Below, in pieces: positions 46,665 to 56,845 of a DNA stretch of 64,000 nt; the first letter of the stretch is position 1, and the number at the start of each line of letters is the position of its first letter. The stretch spans positions 1 to 64,000 of the forward strand of contig CBDATZ010000029.1 of assembly GCA_965199845.1 (NCBI GenBank), given 5' to 3'. This DNA is from Ilyomonas sp965199845. Its GTDB lineage: Bacteria; Bacteroidota; Bacteroidia; Chitinophagales; Chitinophagaceae. Under the pieces are notes generated by a model. That model was not told where the DNA came from, made no database searches, and saw only the letters and a program-made list of their open reading frames with translations. The translations under genes were made by a program, and so were the position numbers.

Positions 46665-48294
46665 TTAGAATCCGTCATTTTGTGAAAGATTCGGATTTAC
46701 GGTTCTGAAGTCGGCCGGTATCGGGAACAAATTATATTTACTGTCTACAGACGTTCCATTTGCCACGCCACCTTTCCATGGCCACAAATACGTTCCGGTG
46801 GTTAATAAACCATAACGAATCAAATCGGTGCGGCGGTGACCTTCCCAATATAATTCGCGTCCGCGTTCATCTAAAATATACTGAAGTGTAAGCTGCCCGT
46901 CGTTTATATTATTTGAAGCGTTGCCGTAAGCTCTTGTTCTTATTTTATTGATATAACTTAACGCCGTAGCTCTGTCGCCAGTTCCGCCACGCAAAACAGC
47001 TTCGGCATAAATCAGGTACATTTCAGAAAGACGAAAGACAGGAAAATCAATATCAGAATATCCTTTTTGCGGGTCTGAAACGGCTAAACCATCCGTACGT
47101 TCATTTACATATTTGCGGAAGTGCAAGCCTTGCGCAAAATTGCTCAAATCGTTGATAGCAAGCGAATCAATACTTTCTGCATAATCACTTTTGTAACGGG
47201 TTGTTATAAACAAAGCTCTTTTATCAGAATTACCGCTGCGGTCTGGAAAGAGGCTTGCAAAACTATTTGTACCAATATAACCGCCCCAGCCGCCGCTCAA
47301 ACCTACAATTCCGTAATTGGGATAATCGTCGGAACCGGCAGGCGCATGTAACATAAAAGTTGTATTGCTGTAAGCCTGCGAATAAAGTCCGTCGCAATTG
47401 ATGGTGAAAATAAATTCATCCTTTCTGTTTATCGTTATCTGCCATAAACAAAGCCGGGTAAGATGGCTGTAACGAATAACCGGCATTGATAACTTTCTGG
47501 GCATAGTTGGCAGCATCTGTATAACGTGCTGTGCCGCTATACACTTCCGCATTTAAATAAAGTCTTGCCAGCAAAGCCCATTCCGCCGCCTGGTCTGCAC
47601 GACCGTAAACGTTTGTTTTGGCAGGCAATAAATCAGCATCTATAGCAAGTAATTCTTTTTCTATAAAACTGAACAAATCAGCCCGGCTGATTTCTTTAGG
47701 CAAATCGCCCACGGCACTTGAATCGGTAACGAACGTGCTCTTACCAAAAATGTCCAGCATCACCCAATAATTAAAAGCGCGGATAAATCTTACCTCGGCT
47801 CTTGATTTTAAAATCGCATCTGCATCGCTGCCGGTAATTCCGCCGGCAGTAAGATTGGCTTCCGTTGCCTGGTTCAGGTATTGATTTGCCAGCGTTATAT
47901 TATAAATCGGCCTGGCATACATGCCTTTTACAAACGGATCGGCGCTGTTGTATTGAAGGTTATGGAAGTTTTTTATAGTCTGATCGTTCCAGATACAAAT
48001 GGCTTCATCAGTAGGCAATTCTTCACAGTTAAAAAAGGCACGGATAAAACCCGTTTGCGAACCGCCATCCAACCCACTCAAATCACCGGCTCCGTTTGGA
48101 CCATTATTGCCACTTACAGAAAGAGAACCGTAAATTTTAGCCAGTACATCATTATAACCGGCAGCGGTAGAAAAAGCTTTGTCTGTTGAAATTGTATTTT
48201 GTGGATAGAGGTCTAATTTTTTTGCGCAGGAAGCTGCCAGCAAACTGCACGAAGCAATGGCAACAACAGGCAAAATTTTATTTAGAATATTCAT
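46665..48294 (-). pseudogene. SusD/RagB-family nutrient-binding lipoprotein, frameshifted
   Basis: Surface lipoprotein that caps the SusC porin and binds the incoming glycan, about 540 residues if intact. The first frame (to 47416) has a lipoprotein signal (lipobox LLAASC), the TPR-like SusD core (KAFSTAAGYNDVLAKIYGSL, AEVRFIRAFNYWVMLDIFG) and ends ALFMADNDKQKG. The second frame resumes with KDEFIFTINCDG and continues to the typical end (ELYWEGHRRTDLIRYG, FPIPADFRTVNPNLSQNDGF). The join is at the CCTTT stretch 47420-47424 (plus strand); one base too many explains the break. It follows susC, with a start 21 bases after the susC stop. Confidence 0.9.
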
Positions 48295-48314
48295 ACGAAT
48301 CAATCATTTAAAAT

Positions 48315-51308
48315 TTAAAAATCAAGATTAATACCTAACGAATACACGCGCGGACGTGGATAAATATTGTAATCAATACCGTTATTGCCGGATACTTCCG
48401 GATCTAACCCTTTGTACTTTGTAACAACAAATACATTTTGAACACTTACTGTGGCGCGCAACGCAGCTTTGTTGTTAAACACGCGGCCGGCATCGAAACC
48501 AAGATTGATATTATCAAGCCTGAAGAAAGAAGCGTTTTGAATGTAATAATCGGTCAGGTACTGGTTGTTTACAAACCTTGTATTCAGGTAATCGCTGGCT
48601 GCATTGTTTACAATACCTAACGTATTTTGAATGGTATTGAGAATGCCGTTGTTTGAAGCAAAGTTGTTGTACAGGTAATTACCAAAGCTGGCATGACCGG
48701 CTAAGCCCAAACTCCATTTGCGATAGGAAACTTGTGTAGTAATACCGCCCAATACATCCGGTGCAGGTTTCTTGTAATAATAACGATCATCATCGTCACC
48801 GGCTGTAGTTCCGTCGCGGTCGGCGTCTTCATAAATACCTTCAATCGGCAAACCTGTTTTCGGATCATAAATTTGTTTGTACACAAAGAATGTATATGGT
48901 GCATAACCTACGGTTAATTTACCAATGTTATTACCTGTACCGCCGGTTATACCGCTGGTGGCAATACCTTTAAATGAAGGATCCTGAAAACGAAGCAGGT
49001 TTGTAATTCTGGTTTTTTGCCAGGTTATATTGAAGCCAAAATCCCAGGTAAAATCTTTGGTTCTTACCGGCGTTGTATTGATTGAAAATTCAACGCCCTG
49101 GTTTTCCATATTACCCACATTCTGCAGTTGCGTAATATCGAAATTTTCGCCCGGCGCAATGTTTACCACGCTCAATAAATCTTTTGTCTTTTTAAAATAA
49201 TAATCTATTGAACCGGTAATGCGGCTATGAGCAAAACCAAAGTCAATACCGGCGTTGCTGGTAGTTGTGGTTTCCCATTTTAAATTCGGATTGTATGCCA
49301 AAGGACCTAAGAAAGTCTGGTAAGCCGTTCCCAACTGGTATTGCGCCGTCGTGCTGGAACTATACGCATAATTAGGCAGATAAGCATAATAATCTATTCC
49401 ATCCTGCTGCCCGGTAATACCATACCCTAAACGAAGTTTTAATTCGCTGATGGCATTTGAATTTTTGAAAAATTCTTCTTTCATTTTCCAGGCAAGTCCT
49501 ACCGCCGGAAAGTAACCTACGCGATTGTCAGACGAAAATTTAGAACTTGCATCGCGACGTATAGAAGCCGTAAGCAAATACTTATCAGCCAATGTATAGT
49601 TTAATCTTCCGATATAACCTTCCAAACGATAACGCGGGCGATCAGTAGCAAATAAGGGTACAGAACCCGCAATCGTATCTGACGGACCATGACCACGCTG
49701 GCTGAACGAAGCATAATTACTTACTTCGGTCAGAAAATCCTGGTACGTATGACCCACCAAAATATCGAACTTACTGTTGATACTTTTTAAATCTTTCGTA
49801 TAAAACAAAAACACTTCAGCCAGCGTGTTTACTTTTTTCTGTCCATAATGGCTGGTAACGCCATTGGTAAGATAGGCATACGCTGAGGTTGAATCTTGCA
49901 TATCGTTACCTACGGTGCTGGTATTATCTAAACCCAGGTTTGCCTGTACATGCAAATCGGGAAGAAAATGAAATTTATAATCAAACTGAACATTACCAAT
50001 AATCCTGTCAACTTTTACGGTATTGTTTCTCAGTTCGAGTAACGATAACGGATTGCGTGATGCAAGACCTAAGGGAACGCCGGCAGCAGTAAGCCACTCA
50101 GAATAACCACCATATTTGCCTGAAGTGTCGTAAACCGGTTTGGTAGGATCGAAAATAGCCGCACTTGTAATGGCATTGGCATCTGCTTTCCTGTTATCTA
50201 CATGCGAGCCTTTTACCGAAAGATTGATGGATAAATGATTATCGAAAAGTTTCGGTGTCAGATTTAAAGCACCGCTTACCCGTTTAAAATTATCAGTCTT
50301 TAAAATACCATCCTGATCATAATATCCAACCGAGGCGCGGAAAGGAAGCACTTTGCCAATAGTGCCGCCGGCGCTCAGGTTGTTGTCATATCCCATCGCC
50401 TTATGAAACACCACGTCCTGCCAGTCTGTATTGGCATTGCCTAACAGGTTTAACCATGTATTATTTCCGCTTAACGTAGCTTGCTCCTGTACCACACTTC
50501 TTAGTTGGGAAGCTGAAAAAACAGGAAGCCCTTTGGTTACTTCACCCAGAGAAATTTTTGTATTGAAATTCAGCTTTATTTTTCCCTGTGTTCCTTTTTT
50601 TGTGGTTACGATAATAACGCCGTTTGACGCACGTGAACCATACAAAGCCGTTGCAGACGCATCTTTCAGAACCGACATAGATTCTATATCGTTCGGATTG
50701 ATGGTACTCAATATATTATCAGCACCGGTAACACTATTGCCTTCAACCGGAACACCATCAATAACGATAAGAGGATCGTTGCTTGCATTTAACGAAGAGG
50801 TTCCGCGAATGCGAAGCATACTTCCGCCACCGGCAGAACCGCCGCCCGATGTAATTTGTAAACCGGCAACTTTACCAACCAGCAATTGCTCAGGTGAGGC
50901 TATATTTCCCTTCTGAAAATCTTTTGTTGTTACAGATGTTATAGCACCTGTCAAATCGCCTTTCTTCTTGGTACCGTACGCCACAACCACAACATCGCCG
51001 ATGTTTGTATTCAGCGATTTTAAAACAATGTTTACTTTATCATCCGATACTGCTATTTCCTGGTTCTCATACCCGATAGAAGAAAATACCAGGGTGCCGT
51101 TGTCTTTTGCTTTAATAACAAAAGTTCCGTCCGGACCGGTTTGCGTGCCCGTGTTTGTACCTTTTAAAAGAACGGTAACACTGGGTATTGGTCGCCCGGC
51201 AGTGTCTGACACAGTACCGGAAACTGTTTTTTCCTGCGCCAGGGCAGGCAGGGCAAAGCCGCAAGCTATCGCCAGCACAAAGGCTGTTAGCAGCCATTTT
51301 AACTTCAT
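48315..51308 (-). CDS. SusC/RagA-family TonB-linked outer-membrane importer
   Basis: About 997-residue TonB-dependent porin. Order: signal peptide (KLKWLLTAFVLAIACGFALPALAQ), carboxypeptidase-D-regulatory-like domain (KTVSGTVSDTAGRPIPSVTVLLKGT, about 26-110), plug domain with SusC marks (VVVVAYGTKKKGDLTGAITSV, GGGSMLRIRGTSSLNASNDPLIVIDGVPV) and the 22-strand barrel ending in RPRVYSLGINLDF. It imports oligosaccharides with SusD, powered by TonB-ExbBD. The SusE partners make an alpha-glucan such as starch or glycogen the likely substrate (inferred). It is first in the operon, divergent from the phosphorylase-like gene. Confidence 0.95.
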   Translation of the reverse strand: MKLKWLLTAFVLAIACGFALPALAQEKTVSGTVSDTAGRPIPSVTVLLKGTNTGTQTGPDGTFVIKAKDNGTLVFSSIGYENQEIAVSDDKVNIVLKSLNTNIGDVVVVAYGTKKKGDLTGAITSVTTKDFQKGNIASPEQLLVGKVAGLQITSGGGSAGGGSMLRIRGTSSLNASNDPLIVIDGVPVEGNSVTGADNILSTINPNDIESMSVLKDASATALYGSRASNGVIIVTTKKGTQGKIKLNFNTKISLGEVTKGLPVFSASQLRSVVQEQATLSGNNTWLNLLGNANTDWQDVVFHKAMGYDNNLSAGGTIGKVLPFRASVGYYDQDGILKTDNFKRVSGALNLTPKLFDNHLSINLSVKGSHVDNRKADANAITSAAIFDPTKPVYDTSGKYGGYSEWLTAAGVPLGLASRNPLSLLELRNNTVKVDRIIGNVQFDYKFHFLPDLHVQANLGLDNTSTVGNDMQDSTSAYAYLTNGVTSHYGQKKVNTLAEVFLFYTKDLKSINSKFDILVGHTYQDFLTEVSNYASFSQRGHGPSDTIAGSVPLFATDRPRYRLEGYIGRLNYTLADKYLLTASIRRDASSKFSSDNRVGYFPAVGLAWKMKEEFFKNSNAISELKLRLGYGITGQQDGIDYYAYLPNYAYSSSTTAQYQLGTAYQTFLGPLAYNPNLKWETTTTSNAGIDFGFAHSRITGSIDYYFKKTKDLLSVVNIAPGENFDITQLQNVGNMENQGVEFSINTTPVRTKDFTWDFGFNITWQKTRITNLLRFQDPSFKGIATSGITGGTGNNIGKLTVGYAPYTFFVYKQIYDPKTGLPIEGIYEDADRDGTTAGDDDDRYYYKKPAPDVLGGITTQVSYRKWSLGLAGHASFGNYLYNNFASNNGILNTIQNTLGIVNNAASDYLNTRFVNNQYLTDYYIQNASFFRLDNINLGFDAGRVFNNKAALRATVSVQNVFVVTKYKGLDPEVSGNNGIDYNIYPRPRVYSLGINLDF

Positions 51309-51317
51309 AATGTTCAT

Positions 51318-51772
51318 GTTTAAATAAATAATAAGTAAAGGATGATGCTGTAACAGATACCCATTTATCCGTATACTCTCTCAAGGGAAGCGGATAAGCA
51401 GGGATGAATTCAGCAGTTGCTACAATCGGTACTGATAACTAAGCAATCGGTTTAATTTTTAGCAAATGTGTAATATTTACACAATATCAAAAAATTTTTT
51501 TGTCTTTCCCGATAAAAACATAGACAGAATCTACCACGCAACCGATGCAGGAAAAAGAAAGTTTATTTGACCCGTTTATAAAAGAAAAAACAAACCCATG
51601 TGAGAAGAAATCCGTTTGGGTAAACAAATGAATAGGTTAGGGAACTTTATTTATTTTTCTTCACATTAAAAACAGATAAAAAAGCCTTTTTTCTATTAAG
51701 TCAAATTTAAATGCGTTCAAAATACATTTCATTATCTTGCGCGACCTCTTTTGATAAATCAAAAACAGAACT
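51318..51772. other. Divergent control region between susC and the phosphorylase-like gene
   Basis: 455 AT-rich bases with no gene. It must hold the divergent promoters of the Sus operon and the glucan phosphorylase-like gene; an inverted repeat at 51467-51483 is the best regulator-site candidate. Confidence 0.6.
51467..51483. promoter_or_regulatory. Inverted repeat, candidate regulator site of the Sus locus
   Basis: TGTGTAA and TTACACA form a perfect 7-bp dyad with spacer TAT, placed near the middle of the divergent region. The size suits a dimeric DNA-binding protein such as a LacI- or Crp-type factor; no regulator gene is adjacent. Confidence 0.4.
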
Positions 51773-53434
51773 ATGAATTTTTAGAAAGTTCGAAGTGCCT
51801 TATACAATAGACGAACGTTATACCAAAAAAAGTAGCTTATTTCTCTATGGAATTTGCTATTCACCAGCCATTAAAAATATACAGCGGCGGCTTGGGCTTT
51901 TTAGCCGGTTCGCACATGCGCAGCGCTTACGAATTGCGCCAAAACTTAATAGGCATCGGCATTTTATGGAAATATGGTTATTACGACCAGGCACGAAACC
52001 AGGACCAGACTTTACAGGTAACCTGGATGGAAAAAATATATAGTTTTCTCGAAGATACCGGCATCAAATACCAAATCATGATTCATGATACGCCGGTATG
52101 GATAAAAGCATATTACCTCGCGCCATCTACTTTCAACAGCGCACCGATGTTCTTTTTAAGCACCGATTTGCCGGAGAACGATTATGTGTCGCAAACCATT
52201 TGTCATCGTTTGTACGATGCGAATGTGGCAACCAAAGTAGCGCAGTTTATTTTACTTGGTGTTGGCGGCGCCAAGTTGGTAGATGAGTTAAGCTTTAACC
52301 CGGATGTATATCATTTGAATGAAGCGCATGGTTTATCGGCCGCGTTTTATTTACTTAATAAATTTAAAAGTCTTGAAACACTAAAGCAGCACCTGGTATT
52401 TACAACGCACACACCGGAAGAAGCCGGTAATGAAAAACATGATTTATACTTGTGCCATAAGATGAGTTATTTCTGCGGCCTGAGCGTTGATGAAGTACGC
52501 AAAGTAACCGGAACGTACGACGATCAATTCAATCATTCACTTGTTGCGTTGCGCTTTGCGCGGCTTGCCAACGGTGTTTCAAAATTGCACGGCGAAGTAG
52601 CGCGTGAAATGTGGAGCAAGTACGATAATATTTGCCCCGATCATATCAATTACCAACGCGCAGAATTATCGTTACTGGGCAGATAAACAATTATATCGTT
52701 TTTCTGAAGAACATGATGATGCGGGTTTTGATGATCGCAAAAACTATTTAAAGAAACGCGCTTTTGAAGTGGTTGCCGACCAGACCGGGAAACTGTTTGA
52801 TCCGAATATATTGACCATTGTTTGGGCGCGTCGTTTTGCCGGTTATAAGCGTGCCGATTTCTTGGCGACAGACAGAGAACGCTTTAATAAACTGATGGCG
52901 AATACAGAGCGCCCGGTTCAGATTATTTGGGCCGGAAAGCCTTATCCGCTCGATTATTCAGCCATTTCTACGTTTAATAGTTTGGTGCAGTTAAGCAAGG
53001 GTTATAAAAATATTGCTGTGCTTATCGGTTACGAACTCTCGTTGAGCAAACGTCTGAAACAAGGTGCTGATATCTGGCTGAATAATCCGCGCGTTCCGCG
53101 TGAAGCGTCCGGTACAAGTGGTATGACGGCAGCTATGAATGGTGCGGTAAATTTTTCTACCGATGATGGCTGGATTCCTGAATTTATAGACCAGGGACAC
53201 AACGGCTTTGTAGTTCCGAAAGCAGACTATAATCGCATGAATGTTCATGAGCAGGACAAGTACGATTTGGACACAATGTATGATATGCTGGAAAACCAGA
53301 TTTTACCGATGTATTACAACAACAAAGACACATGGCGGCAGATTATCAAAAATGGTATGCGCGATGTTCGTTTCCAGTTCGACAGTAACCGTATGGCAAA
53401 TGAATATTATGAATTAATGTACAAGCACGAATAA
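51773..53434 (+). pseudogene. Alpha-glucan phosphorylase-like (GT35) protein, frameshifted three times, PLP lysine replaced
   Basis: GT35 phosphorylase relative of the short (about 550-residue) type that would release glucose-1-phosphate from alpha-glucans. Three one-base overcalls break it: T5 at 51778-51782, A7 at 51825-51831 and C4 at 52635-52638; removing one base from each gives a continuous protein starting MNFRKFEVPYTIDER. Family marks: VAYFSMEFAIHQP, IYSGGLGFLAGSH, VYHLNEAHGLSAAF, VWARRFAGYKRADF and EASGTSGMTAAMNGA. In the last motif the lysine that carries pyridoxal phosphate in classical phosphorylases is Thr (ACG at 53126-53128), so the reaction may differ. It is divergent from the Sus operon and may process imported glucan. 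Confidence 0.85.
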
Positions 53435-53450
53435 CTTCATCTATCAGATA

Positions 53451-53487
53451 AAAAATGCTGTCTTATAAAACAAGACAGCATTTTTGT
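53451..53487 (+). terminator. Terminator after the phosphorylase-like gene
   Basis: Perfect 14-bp stem AAAAATGCTGTCTT/AAGACAGCATTTTT with a 7-base loop, followed by GTTTA. Confidence 0.88.
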
Positions 53488-53587
53488 TTATACAACTTTA
53501 TTCTTTTTGCAAAATGTTTATCAACATATCTTTAAGCTGGTGAGTGCTTTTTCTGTAAACTTGCAGCCTTTACGATAAAAGCGATAC

Positions 53588-54886
53588 ATGTATCCCAATT
53601 TATACTATTTTTTTAAAGACGTTTTCAACATCAGCCTGCCTTTTTTAAAGGTCATCAATACTTTCGGATTCATGGTAGCCATTTCTTTTTTAGGCTGCGC
53701 ATGGCTGTTGGTAAAAGAGCTGCAACGCAAGCAGGCAAAAGGTTTGCTTACATACACCGAAACAAAGATAACCGTCGGCGAACCGGCAGGTCTGGGAGAA
53801 TTGCTGGGTAATTTTATTGTTGGATTTTTGTTTGGCTACAAACTGCTGGGTTTATTTCTGAATGAAAATGCGCTGAACGATCCGCAAAGCTTTTTGTTTT
53901 CCCCGCAAGGAAGTTTAATTGGCGGCATTGTATTAGGAAGCTTGCTTGCCTTTTTAAAATGGCAAAGTAAAAACAAAGACAAATTAGCGAAACCGGAACA
54001 ACGCATCTATAAAATCTGGCCAAGCGATCGCGTTGGCGACCTAGTTATAATTGCGTTTATTGCGGGCTTTGCCGGCGCGAAACTTTTTGATAATCTTGAG
54101 AACTGGGATCGTTTTATTGAAGACCCGATCGGAAATTTGTTTTCGCGCAGCGGGCTTACTTTTTACGGTGGTTTGATTGTAGCCGCAATTGCGATATATT
54201 TCTACGCAAAAAAACACAACTTTTCTTACGTTCATCTTTGCGATGCGATTGCGCCGGGACTGATGTTTGCTTATGGCTGGGGACGTATGGGTTGCCAGGT
54301 GGCCGGCGATGGCGACTGGGGTATTGTAAACAGTGCTTATATAAGCAATGATGATGGTAAAGTGCAGTTAGCAACATCCGATCAGTTCACTTCTCAATTA
54401 AGCCGTTATCAGAATTTATACGAAGATCATATTGCTTCTACCGGCGCGGTGCAACACGCAGCTGTTAAGTCTTTCTGGGGTTTGCCCGATTGGATGTTTG
54501 CGTACACATATCCGCACAATGTAAACCACGAAGGCATTCCGTTAGCACATTGCGGTTGGGACGACTTTTGTAATTATTTACCGTTGCCTGTTTTCCCGAC
54601 ACCGCTTTATGAAATCATAGTTGGCTTGCTGTTATGTCTTTTTTTGTGGCGCATCCGCAAAAAAATAAATGTTGCCGGCAGATTGTTTGCCATCTATTTA
54701 TTTGTAAACGGACTGGAGCGTTTCTTCATAGAAAAAATAAGAGTCAATACACGTTACAGCATCTTTGGCTTTCATCCTACACAAGCCGAATTAATCTCAT
54801 CATTACTTATTGTTGCCGGTATTGTTTTGTATTGGTATGCGCCAAGATTACAAGAAAATAAGATAAAGAAAACAGTTACCGTTTAG
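53588..54886 (+). CDS. Prolipoprotein diacylglyceryl transferase-family protein, divergent
   Basis: 432-residue membrane protein with about eight membrane helices, longer than E. coli Lgt (291). Family marks are FYGGLIVAAIAIYF (about 192-205), AIAPGLMFAYGWGRMGCQVAGDGDWG (about 220-245) and TPLYEIIVGLLLCLFLW near 340. Classical Lgt has HGGL and GN..N.E at the first two sites; here they are YGGL (Y193) and GCQVAGDGD (C236), so key positions differ. It may be a Bacteroidota Lgt variant that adds diacylglyceryl to lipoproteins, or a paralogue with another role. It stands alone between a terminator and the Rrf2 gene. Confidence 0.82.
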   Translation: MYPNLYYFFKDVFNISLPFLKVINTFGFMVAISFLGCAWLLVKELQRKQAKGLLTYTETKITVGEPAGLGELLGNFIVGFLFGYKLLGLFLNENALNDPQSFLFSPQGSLIGGIVLGSLLAFLKWQSKNKDKLAKPEQRIYKIWPSDRVGDLVIIAFIAGFAGAKLFDNLENWDRFIEDPIGNLFSRSGLTFYGGLIVAAIAIYFYAKKHNFSYVHLCDAIAPGLMFAYGWGRMGCQVAGDGDWGIVNSAYISNDDGKVQLATSDQFTSQLSRYQNLYEDHIASTGAVQHAAVKSFWGLPDWMFAYTYPHNVNHEGIPLAHCGWDDFCNYLPLPVFPTPLYEIIVGLLLCLFLWRIRKKINVAGRLFAIYLFVNGLERFFIEKIRVNTRYSIFGFHPTQAELISSLLIVAGIVLYWYAPRLQENKIKKTVTV

Positions 54887-54987
54887 ATTGTAATTGCATA
54901 CATAGGATTGATAAAAAGTCGCGTAGCGCAGCCATTTATTTTGCGGTAAAAAAGAATTACTTTGCATGAGGAAGGAGATTATGATAT

Positions 54988-55428
54988 ATGCTTTCTAAGA
55001 AAACACAATATGCTTTTAAAGCCTTGATGTACCTGGCACAAAAGCCTAATAGCGAACCAGTGCTGATTGCCGAAATATCGCAGCAGCGCAACATACCTTT
55101 GAAGTTCCTGGAAAACATTTTACTTGAACTAAAGAAGAACGGAATTTTAGACAGTAAAAAAGGAAAAGGCGGCGGTTATTATCTATTAAAATCACCGGAG
55201 AAAATTTTTTTAGCTGAAGTATTACGATTGATAGAAGGACCCATTGCATTGTTGCCTTGCGTAAGCCTTCATTTTTATAAACAATGCGGGCAATGCGATG
55301 AACGTAACTGCGGACTTCACCGTATTATGATTGAAGTGCGCGACGCTAATTTAGCGATTCTTGAAAACAAAACCGTCGCTGATATTTCGTATTCACCCGA
55401 ACCGGTTGTAGAATGTTCTTCTTCCTGA
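54988..55428 (+). CDS. Rrf2-family transcriptional regulator with a four-Cys cluster
   Basis: 146-residue winged-helix regulator. The N-terminal HTH (about 1-75; SKKTQYAFKALMYLAQK, EISQQRNIPLKFLENILLELKKNGILDSKKGKGGGYYL) is the standard Rrf2 DNA-binding domain. Cysteines C91, C100, C103 and C108 lie where IscR/NsrR carry their iron-sulfur cluster, but the spacing (C-x8-C-x2-C-x4-C) is not that of IscR. It probably senses redox or iron-sulfur status, or cysteine like CymR. AAGGAG 10 bases upstream of ATG fixes the start. It converges on the threonine dehydrogenase-like gene. Confidence 0.9.
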   Translation: MLSKKTQYAFKALMYLAQKPNSEPVLIAEISQQRNIPLKFLENILLELKKNGILDSKKGKGGGYYLLKSPEKIFLAEVLRLIEGPIALLPCVSLHFYKQCGQCDERNCGLHRIMIEVRDANLAILENKTVADISYSPEPVVECSSS

Positions 55429-55454
55429 ATTCCGGCTTCTTCATCTTTTTGATT

Positions 55455-56400
55455 TTATTGTAAATTCAGTAACATATCTTTTGTTAGCTTTTGTAAGTCG
55501 TATTCCGGCTTCCAGTTCCAGTCTTTATTAGCAACAGTATCATCAATGCTTTGCGGCCAACTGTCTGCAATTGCCTGCCGGTAATCGGGATTATAACTAA
55601 CAGAAAAGTTTGGAATATTCTTTTGTATTTCAGTTGCAATATCATTTGGCGAAAAAGAAATTCCGGTTACATTATACGACGTACGAACCGAAATATTTTG
55701 TGCGGGCGCTTCCATCAATTCTAACGTAGCGCGAATGGCGTCGGGCATATACATCATGGGTAAATATGTATCTTTTTTTAAGTAACAATTGTAGAAATGA
55801 TTTTCTACCGCTTCATAAAAAATTTCGATGGCATAATCGGTTGTTCCGCCACCGGGAGACGATTTATAACTGATTAAACCCGGGTAGCGAATGCTGCGTA
55901 CATCAACACCATAACGATGATGAAAATAGTTGCACCAGAATTCACCGGCATATTTACTGATACCATAAACTGTTGTTGGCTCTATGATGGTTTGCTGCGG
56001 ACACAGTTGCTTTGGCGAAGTTGGACCAAATACCGCGATGCTGCTTGGCCAATACACTTTCTGCAGTTTTTCTTCGCGGGCAATATCAAGCACATTTAGT
56101 AAGCCCTGCATATTTAAACTCCATGCAAGATTTGGATTTTTTTCGCCCGTGGCAGAAAGAATCGCTGCCAGCAAATAAATCTGTGTAATGTTTTGGCGAA
56201 TAACCTGCACATGAAGCATTTCTTTGTTCATCACATCAAGCGATACATAAGGTCCGCTGTCTTTAAGCAACGGATTTTTGTTCGCGCAAATCAGACGCAA
56301 TTACGTTTGCATCACCATATAATTTTCGCAGCGCTAAAGTCAGCTCCACTCCTATTTGTCCGGAGGCACCGATAACTAAGATTTTTTCTTTGGCAGCCAT
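55455..56400 (-). pseudogene. NAD-dependent L-threonine 3-dehydrogenase-like epimerase-fold enzyme, frameshifted
   Basis: Short-chain (GalE-like) dehydrogenase resembling the L-threonine dehydrogenase that oxidises threonine to 2-amino-3-oxobutyrate; about 315 residues if intact. The N-terminal frame from 56400 holds the Rossmann motif ILVIGASGQIGVEL; the second frame from 56300 holds the catalytic Ser in WPSSIAVFG, Tyr in TVYGISKYAGE and the TDH-like end YRQAIADSWPQSIDD. The frames join at the T5 run 56275-56279 (plus strand); one base less gives REQNPLLKDSGPYV. No kbl partner is in the window. Confidence 0.83.
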
Positions 56401-56845
56401 ACAATATGAATAAGGTTTTAGTTCTTAAAAGGCGGGCAAGATAATGTGCTTTTTACTTTGGCTACGCGATATTTGTAATGCAAATAAATACTATTAACAA
56501 AATAGAATTGTATAAGTAAATACATAGCTTCAAGATAAGGAAGATGAAACCCAAAGCAGAACAACGATTACTTGCATATAAACGCAGCAAGGTTATAAGT
56601 AATGATGATTTTATTAGGATAAATAAACAAAGCGATTTTATTTATCCGTTTTGCGCTGTAAAACAGTTGCGAGATATTGTATTGCGAACGGAATTTTCAT
56701 CATCATCTTTATTAATTTTTTTGTCAGTATGAATAAAGCCGGAAGTAACAATTCTACCTTTCAGAAATATCATTTTATAAAGCCTGAAAGAGTAACATTA
56801 CAATTGGCTATATCTTATATTTACACTAACTAAACCTGATTCATA
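56401..56845. other. Stretch upstream of the integrase without a clear gene
   Basis: 445 AT-rich bases. A 62-codon frame at 56544-56732 has a ribosome-binding-like GGAAG before ATG (MKPKAEQRLLAYKRSKVISN...) but no known family and is not called. The integrase promoter must lie here; no attC-like repeat of the type found to the right was seen. Confidence 0.45.

Noticed and set aside
51773..52700. Programmed frameshifting as the cause of the broken phosphorylase-like gene and the other frameshifted genes.
   Set aside because: Ten sites in seven unrelated genes, all of the same +1 type and mostly in plain homopolymers without slippery-site context, fit sequencing overcalls better.
56544..56732. 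62-codon frame upstream of the integrase.
   Set aside because: It has a plausible ribosome-binding site but no family and an overlapping competing frame; evidence is too thin to call.
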